From a virus: a stretch of DNA of 60,880 bases. Below the pieces are notes generated by a model, which was given only the letters and a program-made list of their open reading frames with translations, ran no database searches and was not told where the DNA came from. Below, piece by piece: positions 9,501 to 18,924 of this stretch (the stretch's first letter is position 1; the number at the start of each line of letters is the position of its first letter). The DNA lies in the IMG/VR virus record IMGVR_UViG_3300020392_000016, positions 1-60,880 of that record; one strand, 5' to 3'. A program made the translations under genes and the position numbers.

Positions 9501-9625
9501 TGACGTTCAATGATTCTACTAGTATTCTTACTGTTTCAACTGGACACATCGTTACTACTAAATATGTCTTTAACAGTGGAGGTGAAATAACATCGGACGG
9601 TAGTACAATGAGGTTCCAATTTTAA
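6572..9625 (+). CDS. Giant GSSG/GTSG-repeat tail fibre or adhesin
   Basis: A 1017-residue protein. The N-terminus MSRLKLKQIQDF matches the SIDSLE fibre. From residue 40 the chain is mostly Gly-(S/T)-Ser triplets (GSSGSSGTSG), with a few GEDGAAGEDG blocks, so Gly recurs every third residue as in collagen but with Ser/Thr in place of Pro/Lys. The shaft is interrupted three times by a related module of about 40 residues (near 250, 370 and 755) with the pattern GE(F/Y)xGQxGF..DG..(Y/H)(K/R/Q)W(N/T)G..W. A separate domain lies near 510-640, with a collagen-like GDKGDPG exit. The C-terminal cap (last 60 residues) has a VSISAGNTNNRVVTMTG strand. It is probably an extended trimeric host-binding fibre and a possible substrate of the neighbouring glycosyltransferases. 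Confidence 0.8.
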   Translation: MSRLKLKQIQDFLLNNPQQGDYLEYNASTGQFENASAPLSGTSGSSGSSGSSGTSGSSGSSGSSGTSGEDGAAGEDGTSGSSGSSGSSGTSGSSGTSGSSGSSGSSGTSGSSGSSGTSGSSGSSGSSGTSGEDGAAGEDGAAGTPGTSGSSGSSGSSGTSGSSGTSGEDGAAGEDGAAGADGTSGSSGSSGSSGTSGSSGSSGSSGTSGSSGTSGENGADGTSGSSGSSGSSGTSGSSGSSGSSGSSGSSGRTGIVVFGTNDIAAFPAGEFNGQKGIDNQGRIYKWTGSEWELDINLNGTSGSSGSSGSSGSSGSSGTSGSSGSSGSSGSSGSSGSSGTSGSSGTSGSSGSSGSSGSSGSSGSSGSSGFSGAKSGTNVEDLGEGEFNGQLGFTADGILHQWNGESWDAIDDLNGTSGSSGSSGSSGSSGSSGSSGSSGTSGSSGSSGSSGTSGSSGTSGEDGAAGEDGTSGSSGSSGSSGSSGTSGSSGSSGSSGSSGTSGSSGSSGTSGQDGNFGGASFDYTISNSTSAAQPGSGVLRFNNFTTQTSATQIYINQTDDAGGSVESFFTSLDAVTSGIKAHIRISKKFETDTYLLFAIGDLTDNGAWWTLSDLSNVGSSSAAPFAHTDDIVISLVATGDKGDPGTSGSSGSSGSSGSSGTSGSSGSSGSSGSSGTSGSSGTSGGDGSDGEDGTSGSSGSSGSSGTSGSSGSSGSSGSSGTSGSSGTSGSSGSSGSSGSSGSSGSSGTSGSSGFSGAKQAENTEGLGEGEYTGQSGFTDDGRMYRWNGEAWELVQDLNGSSGSSGSSGSSGSSGTSGSSGSSGSSGTSGSSGSSGSSGTSGSSGSSGSSGTSGSSGTSGTDGADGVGSDGEDGTSGSSGSSGTSGSSGSSGSSGSSGTSGSSGSSGSSGTSGSSGSSGSSGTSGSSGSSGSSGTSGSSGSSGTSGTDAVVSISAGNTNNRVVTMTGNNSTPFTGEANMTFNDSTSILTVSTGHIVTTKYVFNSGGEITSDGSTMRFQF
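6692..9403 (+). repeat. Coding Gly-Ser-Ser/Gly-Thr-Ser triplet repeats
   Basis: About 2.7 kb of degenerate 9-nt-phased repeats built from GGTTCATCT, GGTTCAAGT, GGTTCTTCA and GGAACATCA. Synonymous codons vary strongly, so the protein repeat is better conserved than the DNA. This indicates selection on the protein, although long identical DNA stretches remain and could recombine. Confidence 0.9.
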
Positions 9626-9645
9626 TTAACAGTAAAGAATAAGAG

Positions 9646-11772
9646 ATGAGTTTAGACTTAACAAAATACAGGAAAGCAACACACGACCATATCGGAGTTG
9701 CGGGTAGTTATACAGATACTTTTATAGAAGCACAAGGAGCTAGCGCCACAAGCGCTAGTTCTGATGCTTTTGTAAGATGGGTACCTAATAACAAGAGTGG
9801 TTCTGGTTACTTGACAGGTACGGTTGCAACCAACCTATCTGCTAGTGGTTATTTACAGTACAATTGTACTAGTTCTGGTTATCATGCTCTTTACTTTAGA
9901 TATTATGATGACACTAATACATATAACAATAGTAATACTGCACCTGGTATTAGACTAATATCAGCAACTTACCATGCAAATAATAATACTGGTTCTACCA
10001 GCCTTGGTGAACAAATAGATGCTTTTCTAAACCAATCTGGATATGATGAAGGTTTCTTAGTAATTGTCAATAAAAATAGAATTGCTAGTAACGGTACTTT
10101 AAATACTGCAATGTTATTAGCAAGATCTTGGAGACATGAAGTTACTATGGGAACAAGTCAAACGCTAAAAGATTTTAGTTATGCAACTTGTATAACTAAT
10201 ATATCTTCTTCTAATGCAAATGCGCCTTTTAGTAATGGTGCTGCACCAGCTGTAAATGCAATAGGTATAATATCTGAGTCTTTAGCTGGTACTGGAAGTG
10301 GTCATGTTAACGGAGCAATCGAATTATGTATCGAACATGATAAAGATAAAATTGGACATGCTGGTTATGGAAAAGATTTAGCATCTGGTTTTGGTAAAGG
10401 TAATAATTATCTAGGAATGACATCAAACCAAACAAGACAGGTAACTATAAACTACGCTAATCCTAATCATCAATCTGTATCAAAAGAAGAATATGTCAGA
10501 GCTACATTTGAAGCTAGAGTAGGACAAGGTGCACTTAATACTGGCGGTTCAGTACAAGTACAATTAGAAGAAGAGTCTGCAAGTGGATCAGTGGTTGGAG
10601 GAACTACTGTCGGTGATGTAGAAGGTCCATGTGATATATGGAATAAGTATGAGGTAAGACTTAAAAAGTCAACTCAAACAAACGGTAGTAATCCATATAT
10701 TAATATCAATATAAATGTAAATACAGGTGGTGCTAATGTAGGTTTTCAGAAAGTAGACGTTAAGAATTTAGAAGTCTTTAAATGTGGTTTTGGTCCAGAT
10801 AGTCAAAGAGATGTTGCCGTACATAAATGGCATGTAAACGCATTAGACATAGAGGAGTCTCCTGCTGATTTTAAAATGGGAGATATAGAAAAGTTTAAAG
10901 GTTTCTATGATGCTAATAGAAATCTAGCAGATCAGACTGAAACATATACCACATACACTGATTTAACAGGTGGTGGAAGTTCACTTAGAAATAGACAACA
11001 CCATGGAGGTTCAACTTCAGGTTCACAAGGTTCATACAATTTCCCAAGAATAGGACCTTATTCATTTACTTCAACTTCAAGTAGTAATCAAGATTTCTTT
11101 GTGTATGAAGCTCCTAGTCCAACTAATAATACAACAAAAATTTGGGAAATAGGCGCTGGAGGCCCGACAACAAGTTTAACAGGTACTTCAATAAACCACG
11201 AGAAATTATATATGGCTGGTGTTTGGATGAGAGTGAGAAGAAATAATCCAACTGGTTCAAACCTTGCACCTAATAGAGTTAGTATAACAGCAACAGGTTT
11301 AAATAGTTCAGGTAATGCTATTCAAATGGCAGGTAATACAGGTTCAGCACCTTCTGGTTTTCACATGTTGCAATCCATTAACATGAACAGTTATCCTAAT
11401 CTAACAGCAGATAGACAAGAATGGAAACTATTGAATGGTTTCTTCTTACCTTCTTGGATGACAACTACAGAAAGAGGTACATGGAAGACTAACTATTGGG
11501 GTAAATGGGCTGGACAATTCGAACATGGTGAAGGTTCAGATCCTGATAAATGTATGAATGGAATTACAGGCTATGGTATTAATACTGCTACAGCAGGTTA
11601 TGTAGCAGGTATGAATTCTAGTGTTGTTAAGATAGCACCTAGAATAGTCGTAGAACAATATAATAATACGGATCTATGGGTGGAATTTACATATCCATTT
11701 ATAGTAGAGATAGATCCGGCTAATTTTAATGACGAAGGCCAAGCATTCTTTTGGGATGTTGGTGAGGCATAA
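9646..11772 (+). CDS. Fibre-associated structural protein with jelly-roll-like domains
   Basis: A 708-residue protein, Asn/Gly/Ser-rich, without repeats. Residues 1-230 contain a distinct domain with GEQIDAFLNQSGYDEGFLVI and GAIELCIEHDKD. I considered the ILEI/FAM3-like domain seen in some phage fibres, but the match is weak. Residues 260-390 (YVRATFEARVGQGALNTGG and following) and 470-690 (EKLYMAGVWMRVRRNN and WVEFTYPFIVE) look like carbohydrate-binding jelly rolls. The second resembles the insert domain of the collagen-like fibre at 13986 (KLYRISVWMKR). It is the middle gene of the fibre cluster and probably a fibre tip or connector. Confidence 0.6.
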   Translation: MSLDLTKYRKATHDHIGVAGSYTDTFIEAQGASATSASSDAFVRWVPNNKSGSGYLTGTVATNLSASGYLQYNCTSSGYHALYFRYYDDTNTYNNSNTAPGIRLISATYHANNNTGSTSLGEQIDAFLNQSGYDEGFLVIVNKNRIASNGTLNTAMLLARSWRHEVTMGTSQTLKDFSYATCITNISSSNANAPFSNGAAPAVNAIGIISESLAGTGSGHVNGAIELCIEHDKDKIGHAGYGKDLASGFGKGNNYLGMTSNQTRQVTINYANPNHQSVSKEEYVRATFEARVGQGALNTGGSVQVQLEEESASGSVVGGTTVGDVEGPCDIWNKYEVRLKKSTQTNGSNPYINININVNTGGANVGFQKVDVKNLEVFKCGFGPDSQRDVAVHKWHVNALDIEESPADFKMGDIEKFKGFYDANRNLADQTETYTTYTDLTGGGSSLRNRQHHGGSTSGSQGSYNFPRIGPYSFTSTSSSNQDFFVYEAPSPTNNTTKIWEIGAGGPTTSLTGTSINHEKLYMAGVWMRVRRNNPTGSNLAPNRVSITATGLNSSGNAIQMAGNTGSAPSGFHMLQSINMNSYPNLTADRQEWKLLNGFFLPSWMTTTERGTWKTNYWGKWAGQFEHGEGSDPDKCMNGITGYGINTATAGYVAGMNSSVVKIAPRIVVEQYNNTDLWVEFTYPFIVEIDPANFNDEGQAFFWDVGEA

Positions 11773-11782
11773 TAAAAGAATT

Positions 11783-11796
11783 GAATATATACAATA
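11783..11796 (+). promoter_or_regulatory. Putative late promoter (GAATATATACAATA)
   Basis: A variant of the recurring late-type box, 24 nt before the start codon of the first collagen-like fibre. Confidence 0.45.
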
Positions 11797-11820
11797 AGAT
11801 AAAAACAGAAAAACTAAACA

Positions 11821-13965
<2,145 letters not shown>

Positions 13966-13985
13966 TAATATAATAAAGCAAAAGC

Positions 13986-16784
13986 ATGGCTGACTACAAT
14001 AGAATACTTATTGCAGGTAATCCGGTACTAACAACCGATAACTTATCCGAGGACAACTTCCCACATCTATTAGGTGAGAAAGGTGCTGAAGGTGGTGCTG
14101 GTTCTAAAGGTACAACTGGTTCTAAAGGTACTAAAGGAGCAAAAGGTACAAAAGGTGCTGAAGGTGGCCAAGGTGACCAAGGTTCAAAAGGAACAAAGGG
14201 TGGTGTAGGTCCACAGGGTGATAAAGGTTCAAAAGGACGTAAAGGTGCGGCTGGTGAAGACATAGAACTAAAAGCAGCTTCAGGAGCCGCGGGTGATAAA
14301 GGTAATACTGGTTCAAAAGGTGCTACAGGTGCTCAAGGTGCTGAAGGTGGAATTGGTGATGACGGTGCAAAAGGTGTAAAAGGTATCAAAGGTACTGGAG
14401 GTAGTGCTGGTGAAAAAGGAGCTACAGGTTCAAAAGGACCACAAGGAACTGCTGGTTCACAAGGTGCTACAGGTTCAAAAGGTAATAAAGGTGAGACAGG
14501 TGCAACAGGCGGTCAAGGTGCTAAAGGAGATACTGGTCCAAAAGGTGAAGTAGGTGATGATGGTACTCCTGGCTCAAGTCCAGCAGGTCAAAAAGGTGCA
14601 CAAGGTGCAAAAGGTAACACTGGCCCAAGTCCAATAGGTGACCAAGGTGCAAAAGGTGACCAAGGTGCTCAAGGTGCTACTGGTGATACTGGTATAGACG
14701 TAAGTGGTGCTGCAAAAGATAATCTGTTTGCAGACTTTGGAGACCAAGGTGCACAAGGTGCACAAGGTGACCAAGGTGGTATTGGTGACCAGGGTGGAGT
14801 AGGTGATAGTCCAACTGGTGACAAAGGTCCAACTGGTGACCAAGGTGCAAAAGGTAATACTGGTGAACAAGGTGAGATTGGTGGTCAGGGTGCAAAAGGT
14901 AATACTGGTGCAAAAGGTAAAACAGGTGACCAAGGTGTACAAGGTGACCAAGGTCCAACTGGTGCGACTGGTCTAGACGGTTACGTAAGTGTTAATAACG
15001 TAGAAGGTGGATCTGGTTCTTTTGATGGCGGTAACATGATTGATTATTCAACATGGGTAGCTGGTAACTCTTCTGCTACTGGTTTCTCACGTAATGGTGA
15101 TGCAAATGAAAACTTAATTATCGAAGGAGAAGGTCCTTTCGGTGAGAATACTCTATTATGGAAAACAATTCCAAACGGTCTTGGTAATAACGGTGATGGT
15201 GGTTGGAATAGTTCATACGTCAGTGTAGACCACACTAAACTATATAGGATTAGTGTATGGATGAAAAGAATTTCGGACCAAGCAAACGGTACATTCTATT
15301 TAGGAACAAACGGTGGTGGAGCATGTGTATTACAAGGAAACAATGGTGCATCACAATGTAATCCATATTTTGAATGTCGTGGTGTTAGTGGTTATACAAA
15401 AGATCAATGGTATTTAGTAGTAGGTCACGTATATCCTTCTAGTACTTCAACTCCAGTAGCAAGACATGCACAGACAGGTGTATATACAATGTCTGGTGAA
15501 GCATTTGAAACCAATGGTTGTAACCTAGGCGGTGATGCAGTAATGCAAACTACAACCACATCGCTTAGACATAGAACATATCATTTCTATGCTAATAGTT
15601 CTGGTACAGAATTAGTATTCGCATATCCAAGAATAGAACAGGTTACTCCTGCAACGCCTAACATTGTAGATGGTTATTTAGCTGATTCATTCACTAATGT
15701 AGGTCCTAAAGGTACACAAGGTGACACAGGTGCTACTGGTCCTAAAGGTGGAATAGGTGATTCTCCAGCAGGTGATACAGGTGACCAAGGTGCAAAAGGT
15801 AATACTGGTCCTAAAGGTGACCAAGGTGACCAAGGTCCAAAAGGTAGTGTTGGTGGAGACGGTGCTGGAGGTACAAAAGGTTTCTTTGGATTAGGTGGTG
15901 TAACTGGTGACCAAGGTGGTGTAGGAGATGAAGGCCCTAAAGGTGGTGAAGGAGATGTGGGTGACCAAGGTGCTACAGGTCCAAAAGGTCCAAAAGGAGA
16001 TATAGGCCCTAAAGGTGGTGTAGGAGATGAAGGTGACCAAGGTGCACAAGGTGACCAAGGTGACCAAGGTGATAAAGGTAACACTGGTCCTAAAGGTGCA
16101 GTTGGTGACCAAGGTGAACAAGGTGAGACTGGTGACCAAGGAGAACAAGGTGGCGGAGGTGATAAAGGTCCAGATGGTGATAAAGGTGAAGTTGGTGACA
16201 AAGGTCCAGGTGGTGATAAAGGTCCAACTGGTGACAAAGGTCCAACTGGTGACAAAGGTCCAGGTGGTGGTCAAGGTGGAGATGGTCTTATAGGTTTTCA
16301 AGGCGAACAAGGTCCAACTGGTCCAAAGGGTGCAAAAGGTAACACAGGTCCAAAAGGTGTAAAAGGTAATACTGGCCCAACAGGTGCAAAAGGCGTAACA
16401 GGTTCTCAAGGTGCAAAAGGTAATACTGGTCAGAAAGGTGTCCAAGGTCCACAAGGTGCTACAGGTCCAACTGGCACATCGTCAGGTGGTCAAGGTGCAA
16501 AAGGTCAAAAAGGACAAACCGGTGCTCAGGGCCCACAAGGTCCAGCTGGAACTGGTGGAACTCTACAGTCTTATGAAATTACATCACAATGTTTTAGCAG
16601 TAGCTCAGGTACATATACAGATACAGGTGGTACTCAATTCTGGCAAGTAGGTTTCTTTAGTTCTCTACAAGTATGTTCAACAACTTTCCCTCAATGCTCT
16701 AGTAATTGTGGATGTGTAAATATAGGATTAGGCTTTTCGATTTGTGGTCCAGGAGGAGGCGAACCAGGAAAACCTCAAAGATAA
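13986..16784 (+). CDS. Collagen-like fibre with internal jelly-roll and Cys-rich tip
   Basis: A 932-residue protein. An anchor (1-28) precedes two Gly-X-Y segments (about 30-331 and 573-858), with short breaks such as EDIELKAAS and IDVSGAAKDNLFADF. A domain of about 240 residues sits between them (331-570; GGNMIDYSTW, KLYRISVWMKR, ELVFAYPRIEQV), probably a carbohydrate-binding jelly roll. X-Lys-Gly is abundant here too. The C-terminus is a tip of about 75 residues with seven Cys (CFSSSSG, VCSTTFPQCSSNCGC, SICGPGG), probably disulphide-linked or metal-stabilised. It has no S74 domain of its own; the next gene encodes an S74-like protein. Confidence 0.9.
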   Translation: MADYNRILIAGNPVLTTDNLSEDNFPHLLGEKGAEGGAGSKGTTGSKGTKGAKGTKGAEGGQGDQGSKGTKGGVGPQGDKGSKGRKGAAGEDIELKAASGAAGDKGNTGSKGATGAQGAEGGIGDDGAKGVKGIKGTGGSAGEKGATGSKGPQGTAGSQGATGSKGNKGETGATGGQGAKGDTGPKGEVGDDGTPGSSPAGQKGAQGAKGNTGPSPIGDQGAKGDQGAQGATGDTGIDVSGAAKDNLFADFGDQGAQGAQGDQGGIGDQGGVGDSPTGDKGPTGDQGAKGNTGEQGEIGGQGAKGNTGAKGKTGDQGVQGDQGPTGATGLDGYVSVNNVEGGSGSFDGGNMIDYSTWVAGNSSATGFSRNGDANENLIIEGEGPFGENTLLWKTIPNGLGNNGDGGWNSSYVSVDHTKLYRISVWMKRISDQANGTFYLGTNGGGACVLQGNNGASQCNPYFECRGVSGYTKDQWYLVVGHVYPSSTSTPVARHAQTGVYTMSGEAFETNGCNLGGDAVMQTTTTSLRHRTYHFYANSSGTELVFAYPRIEQVTPATPNIVDGYLADSFTNVGPKGTQGDTGATGPKGGIGDSPAGDTGDQGAKGNTGPKGDQGDQGPKGSVGGDGAGGTKGFFGLGGVTGDQGGVGDEGPKGGEGDVGDQGATGPKGPKGDIGPKGGVGDEGDQGAQGDQGDQGDKGNTGPKGAVGDQGEQGETGDQGEQGGGGDKGPDGDKGEVGDKGPGGDKGPTGDKGPTGDKGPGGGQGGDGLIGFQGEQGPTGPKGAKGNTGPKGVKGNTGPTGAKGVTGSQGAKGNTGQKGVQGPQGATGPTGTSSGGQGAKGQKGQTGAQGPQGPAGTGGTLQSYEITSQCFSSSSGTYTDTGGTQFWQVGFFSSLQVCSTTFPQCSSNCGCVNIGLGFSICGPGGGEPGKPQR
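14073..16558 (+). repeat. Coding Gly-X-Y repeats in two blocks
   Basis: Blocks at about 14073-14981 and 15702-16558 encode GAKGNTG, GDQGAQG and GPTGDKG type triplets, split by the non-repetitive jelly-roll insert. Asp and Gln are commoner here than in the preceding collagen-like gene. Confidence 0.9.
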
Positions 16785-16797
16785 ATAGATAGTAAAC

Positions 16798-17697
16798 ATG
16801 GAATACTTTGATTCAAATAGATACTTTTCACTAACTGGTAATACATGGGCATATAAGCATGATATTTTACCATCAGCTCAACATAGACTATCTAGTAGTA
16901 TTGCTGAACCAACTGGTTCTGCGGTAGATAAAATTAAAGCTGTAGAGACTGTTTGGTATAAGTTTAATACACTAGGTGGTGAGATGGGTTTCCCTGAAGA
17001 CGTTACTGAAATGGGTCTAATGGCTCAAGACTTAATGGCTGTTGAACCATCTTTAGTTAGAGAAATGGATTGGTTAGGTCCAGATGCTGCAGGTGAAGGT
17101 CAAGGAGGTTTCTATATGATAGACTATAATGCTCTTAACGTTTTAGTTCTTGATGCATTAAATGAATTAAATGCTAGAGCTGAAGCTGCAAAAGTACAAT
17201 TAGGTATTACTCCAGCAGAAACATATCCTGCTAGAGCAACTACAACTACTCTAGCGCCACATGCTTCTAACTTTGCATTGAGTGTAACTCCTACAAGCGG
17301 ACCTGAAGGTTCAGAGTCAGTTTGGACTTTAACATGTGATAATGCCGTTGAAGGTCTGGTAGTCGGTTTTAAAATCGGAGGAACATGTGATATAGATGAT
17401 ATTTCATGTGACGAGCCAAGAGTTTACTTAACTCATGTCACAGATGATGATTTATTAGACGAAGATAAAGACTATGCTACTGACTATGACTCAGACTTAG
17501 AAGGTCGTATGTTTGGTATATTTTGGTTTGACGCAGCTGCCGCTGCAGCAGGTTCACTTTCAATTACACTGAAATACAATGTAGATAATTTAGCTGAAGG
17601 TGACGAGACTATTATTATGACTATGAAGCCACGTGATAATAAAGGAGGTCCTGGCCCAGGTAATAGCGTGACCGCTACTGCAGTAATCACATCTTAA
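16798..17697 (+). CDS. Stand-alone, degenerate S74-like protein with Calx-beta-like domain
   Basis: A 299-residue protein. Residues 20-135 align by eye with the S74 chaperone of the fibre at 11821: SAQHRLSSSI in place of [40 protein letters not shown] for [15 protein letters not shown], and MIDYNALNVLVLDALNEL for [17 protein letters not shown]. The catalytic Lys is replaced (RLS for RLK), so autocleavage is not expected. Residues 150-299 resemble a Calx-beta or Ig-like strand set (SVTPTSGPEGSESVWTL, GDETIIMTM). It starts 14 nt after the second collagen fibre, which lacks an S74 domain. I infer a trans-acting folding partner or permanent tip cap for that fibre. Confidence 0.75.
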   Translation: MEYFDSNRYFSLTGNTWAYKHDILPSAQHRLSSSIAEPTGSAVDKIKAVETVWYKFNTLGGEMGFPEDVTEMGLMAQDLMAVEPSLVREMDWLGPDAAGEGQGGFYMIDYNALNVLVLDALNELNARAEAAKVQLGITPAETYPARATTTTLAPHASNFALSVTPTSGPEGSESVWTLTCDNAVEGLVVGFKIGGTCDIDDISCDEPRVYLTHVTDDDLLDEDKDYATDYDSDLEGRMFGIFWFDAAAAAAGSLSITLKYNVDNLAEGDETIIMTMKPRDNKGGPGPGNSVTATAVITS

Positions 17698-17739
17698 GCA
17701 AAAGAGACTAGGATACATATATTCTAATACAGTCTCACA

Positions 17740-18240
17740 TTGTTAAAACGTTTAAGCATATTAATAACTATATTCTGTGTTTGCTTACATTTTCTGCAAA
17801 CACCAGATACTAATAAGTATAATACATCCAACAAAAAGATTTTTAAATATACTATTGTAGATATAGTTAACAATAAATCTATTCAAGACTTCTTAACAGA
17901 TTCTATAAATTTTAATCCACCCTATCGTGGTCCTGTAATTAAACTTAAATTTGCACCCCTACATCCTAGAATTGGAGGTTTAACTACACAGGTTACAGAC
18001 AGAGTTTATTTTATACAAATAAATTCTTTATACCCATTGCTTTCTGCAAGAAGAATTCTAATGCATGAGTTAATTCATGTTTTTCAATTTGAAAAAGAAT
18101 GGTTAAAAGAATTACCAGGTGGTGTGGTTTTATGGAAAGGTAATTATTACACTTGGGGATTACCATGGTCACAAAGACCTTGGGAAATACAAGCAGAAGA
18201 ATGGACTGAAGAGCTGTTCAAAATTGAGCTAGATAAATAA
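17740..18240 (+). CDS. Secreted or anchored zincin-like protein (HExxH)
   Basis: A 166-residue protein with a TTG start; no upstream ATG is available and the hydrophobic N-terminus (LSILITIFCVCLHFL) would be lost from any later start. That segment looks like a signal peptide or anchor. HELIH (109-113) with Q/F following and WEIQAEEW near 150 match the HExxH...E zinc ligands of gluzincin-like proteins. It sits inside the fibre-modification cluster, so it could process fibres in the periplasm or act on host envelope proteins. Catalysis is inferred from the motif alone. Confidence 0.6.
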   Translation: MLKRLSILITIFCVCLHFLQTPDTNKYNTSNKKIFKYTIVDIVNNKSIQDFLTDSINFNPPYRGPVIKLKFAPLHPRIGGLTTQVTDRVYFIQINSLYPLLSARRILMHELIHVFQFEKEWLKELPGGVVLWKGNYYTWGLPWSQRPWEIQAEEWTEELFKIELDK

Positions 18241-18291
18241 TCTATAAGAAACAATTTTAATTTCTTTAGTATAACTTTTAAAAACTTACAC

Positions 18292-18921
18292 ATGGCAAAA
18301 TACGTTTTCGAACAAGAACAAAACGATCCCCAACAGTATTACTGGTTCAAGAATGCTTTATCAAAAGAAGAAGTAGACCGTGTTATAGCAACAGCAGAAA
18401 AATTACCTATCCATAGAGCAACTACCATAGGTTCAGATGGAGAAGTCACAGAAGCAAATGACCCAAATGGTGTTAGATCTTCAATGATAAAATGGATCCC
18501 ACAGAAAGATGAGTGGGATTGGTTGTATGATAGAATGAAAGACCTCTGTCTAGAAGCCAATAACACATTATGGAAGTTTGATTTACATTCAGCACCAGAA
18601 CAAATACAATATACAGAATACTACGACCACGAGAATGGTCACTATGACTGGCACCAAGATATTGGACCTGGTTTTACTCCATCCAGAAGAAAGATTTCAA
18701 TAACTATTCAATTATCAGATACTGATGAATACCAAGGTGGTGATTTACAAATTACTAGTGGTGGTAATGGACCTGACGGACTTATGCCTTCTATGACTTG
18801 TCCTAGAGGTGCAGGTGTTGGAGTTCTTTTCCCTAGTTACATGATGCACAGAGTTTCACCAATTACAAAAGGTACAAGAAAATCTCTAGTACTTTGGGTA
18901 GGTGGAGCACATTACAAATAA
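18292..18921 (+). CDS. PKHD/prolyl-4-hydroxylase-type 2OG-Fe(II) dioxygenase
   Basis: A 209-residue protein with all cofactor residues. The facial triad is H121-x-D123 (YDWHQDIGPG) and H186 (SYMMHRV), and the 2-oxoglutarate Arg is R196, ten residues after the distal His. Between them YQGGDLQI and GVLFPSYMMHRVSPITKG are typical of PKHD-type hydroxylases. It would use O2 and 2-oxoglutarate to hydroxylate a protein side chain, classically proline. It lies 0.6 kb after the collagen-fibre module and 3 nt before a glycosyltransferase gene. I infer fibre proline hydroxylation; many fibre prolines are in the X position, so 3-hydroxylation is also possible. Confidence 0.85.
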   Translation: MAKYVFEQEQNDPQQYYWFKNALSKEEVDRVIATAEKLPIHRATTIGSDGEVTEANDPNGVRSSMIKWIPQKDEWDWLYDRMKDLCLEANNTLWKFDLHSAPEQIQYTEYYDHENGHYDWHQDIGPGFTPSRRKISITIQLSDTDEYQGGDLQITSGGNGPDGLMPSMTCPRGAGVGVLFPSYMMHRVSPITKGTRKSLVLWVGGAHYK

Positions 18922-18924
18922 AAT

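Noticed and set aside
6576-9549. Long minus-strand open frames opposite the GSS fibre (Pro/Glu/Asp-rich or Leu/Asn/Gln-rich proteins)
   Set aside because: They are reverse-complement shadows of the repeat codons, have no promoter or start context, and mirror the plus-strand triplets exactly.
9646-11772. ILEI/FAM3-like domain assignment for the N-terminal part of the structural protein
   Set aside because: Only a loose resemblance (helix followed by a DEGFLVIVN strand); not enough to name the family from sequence alone.
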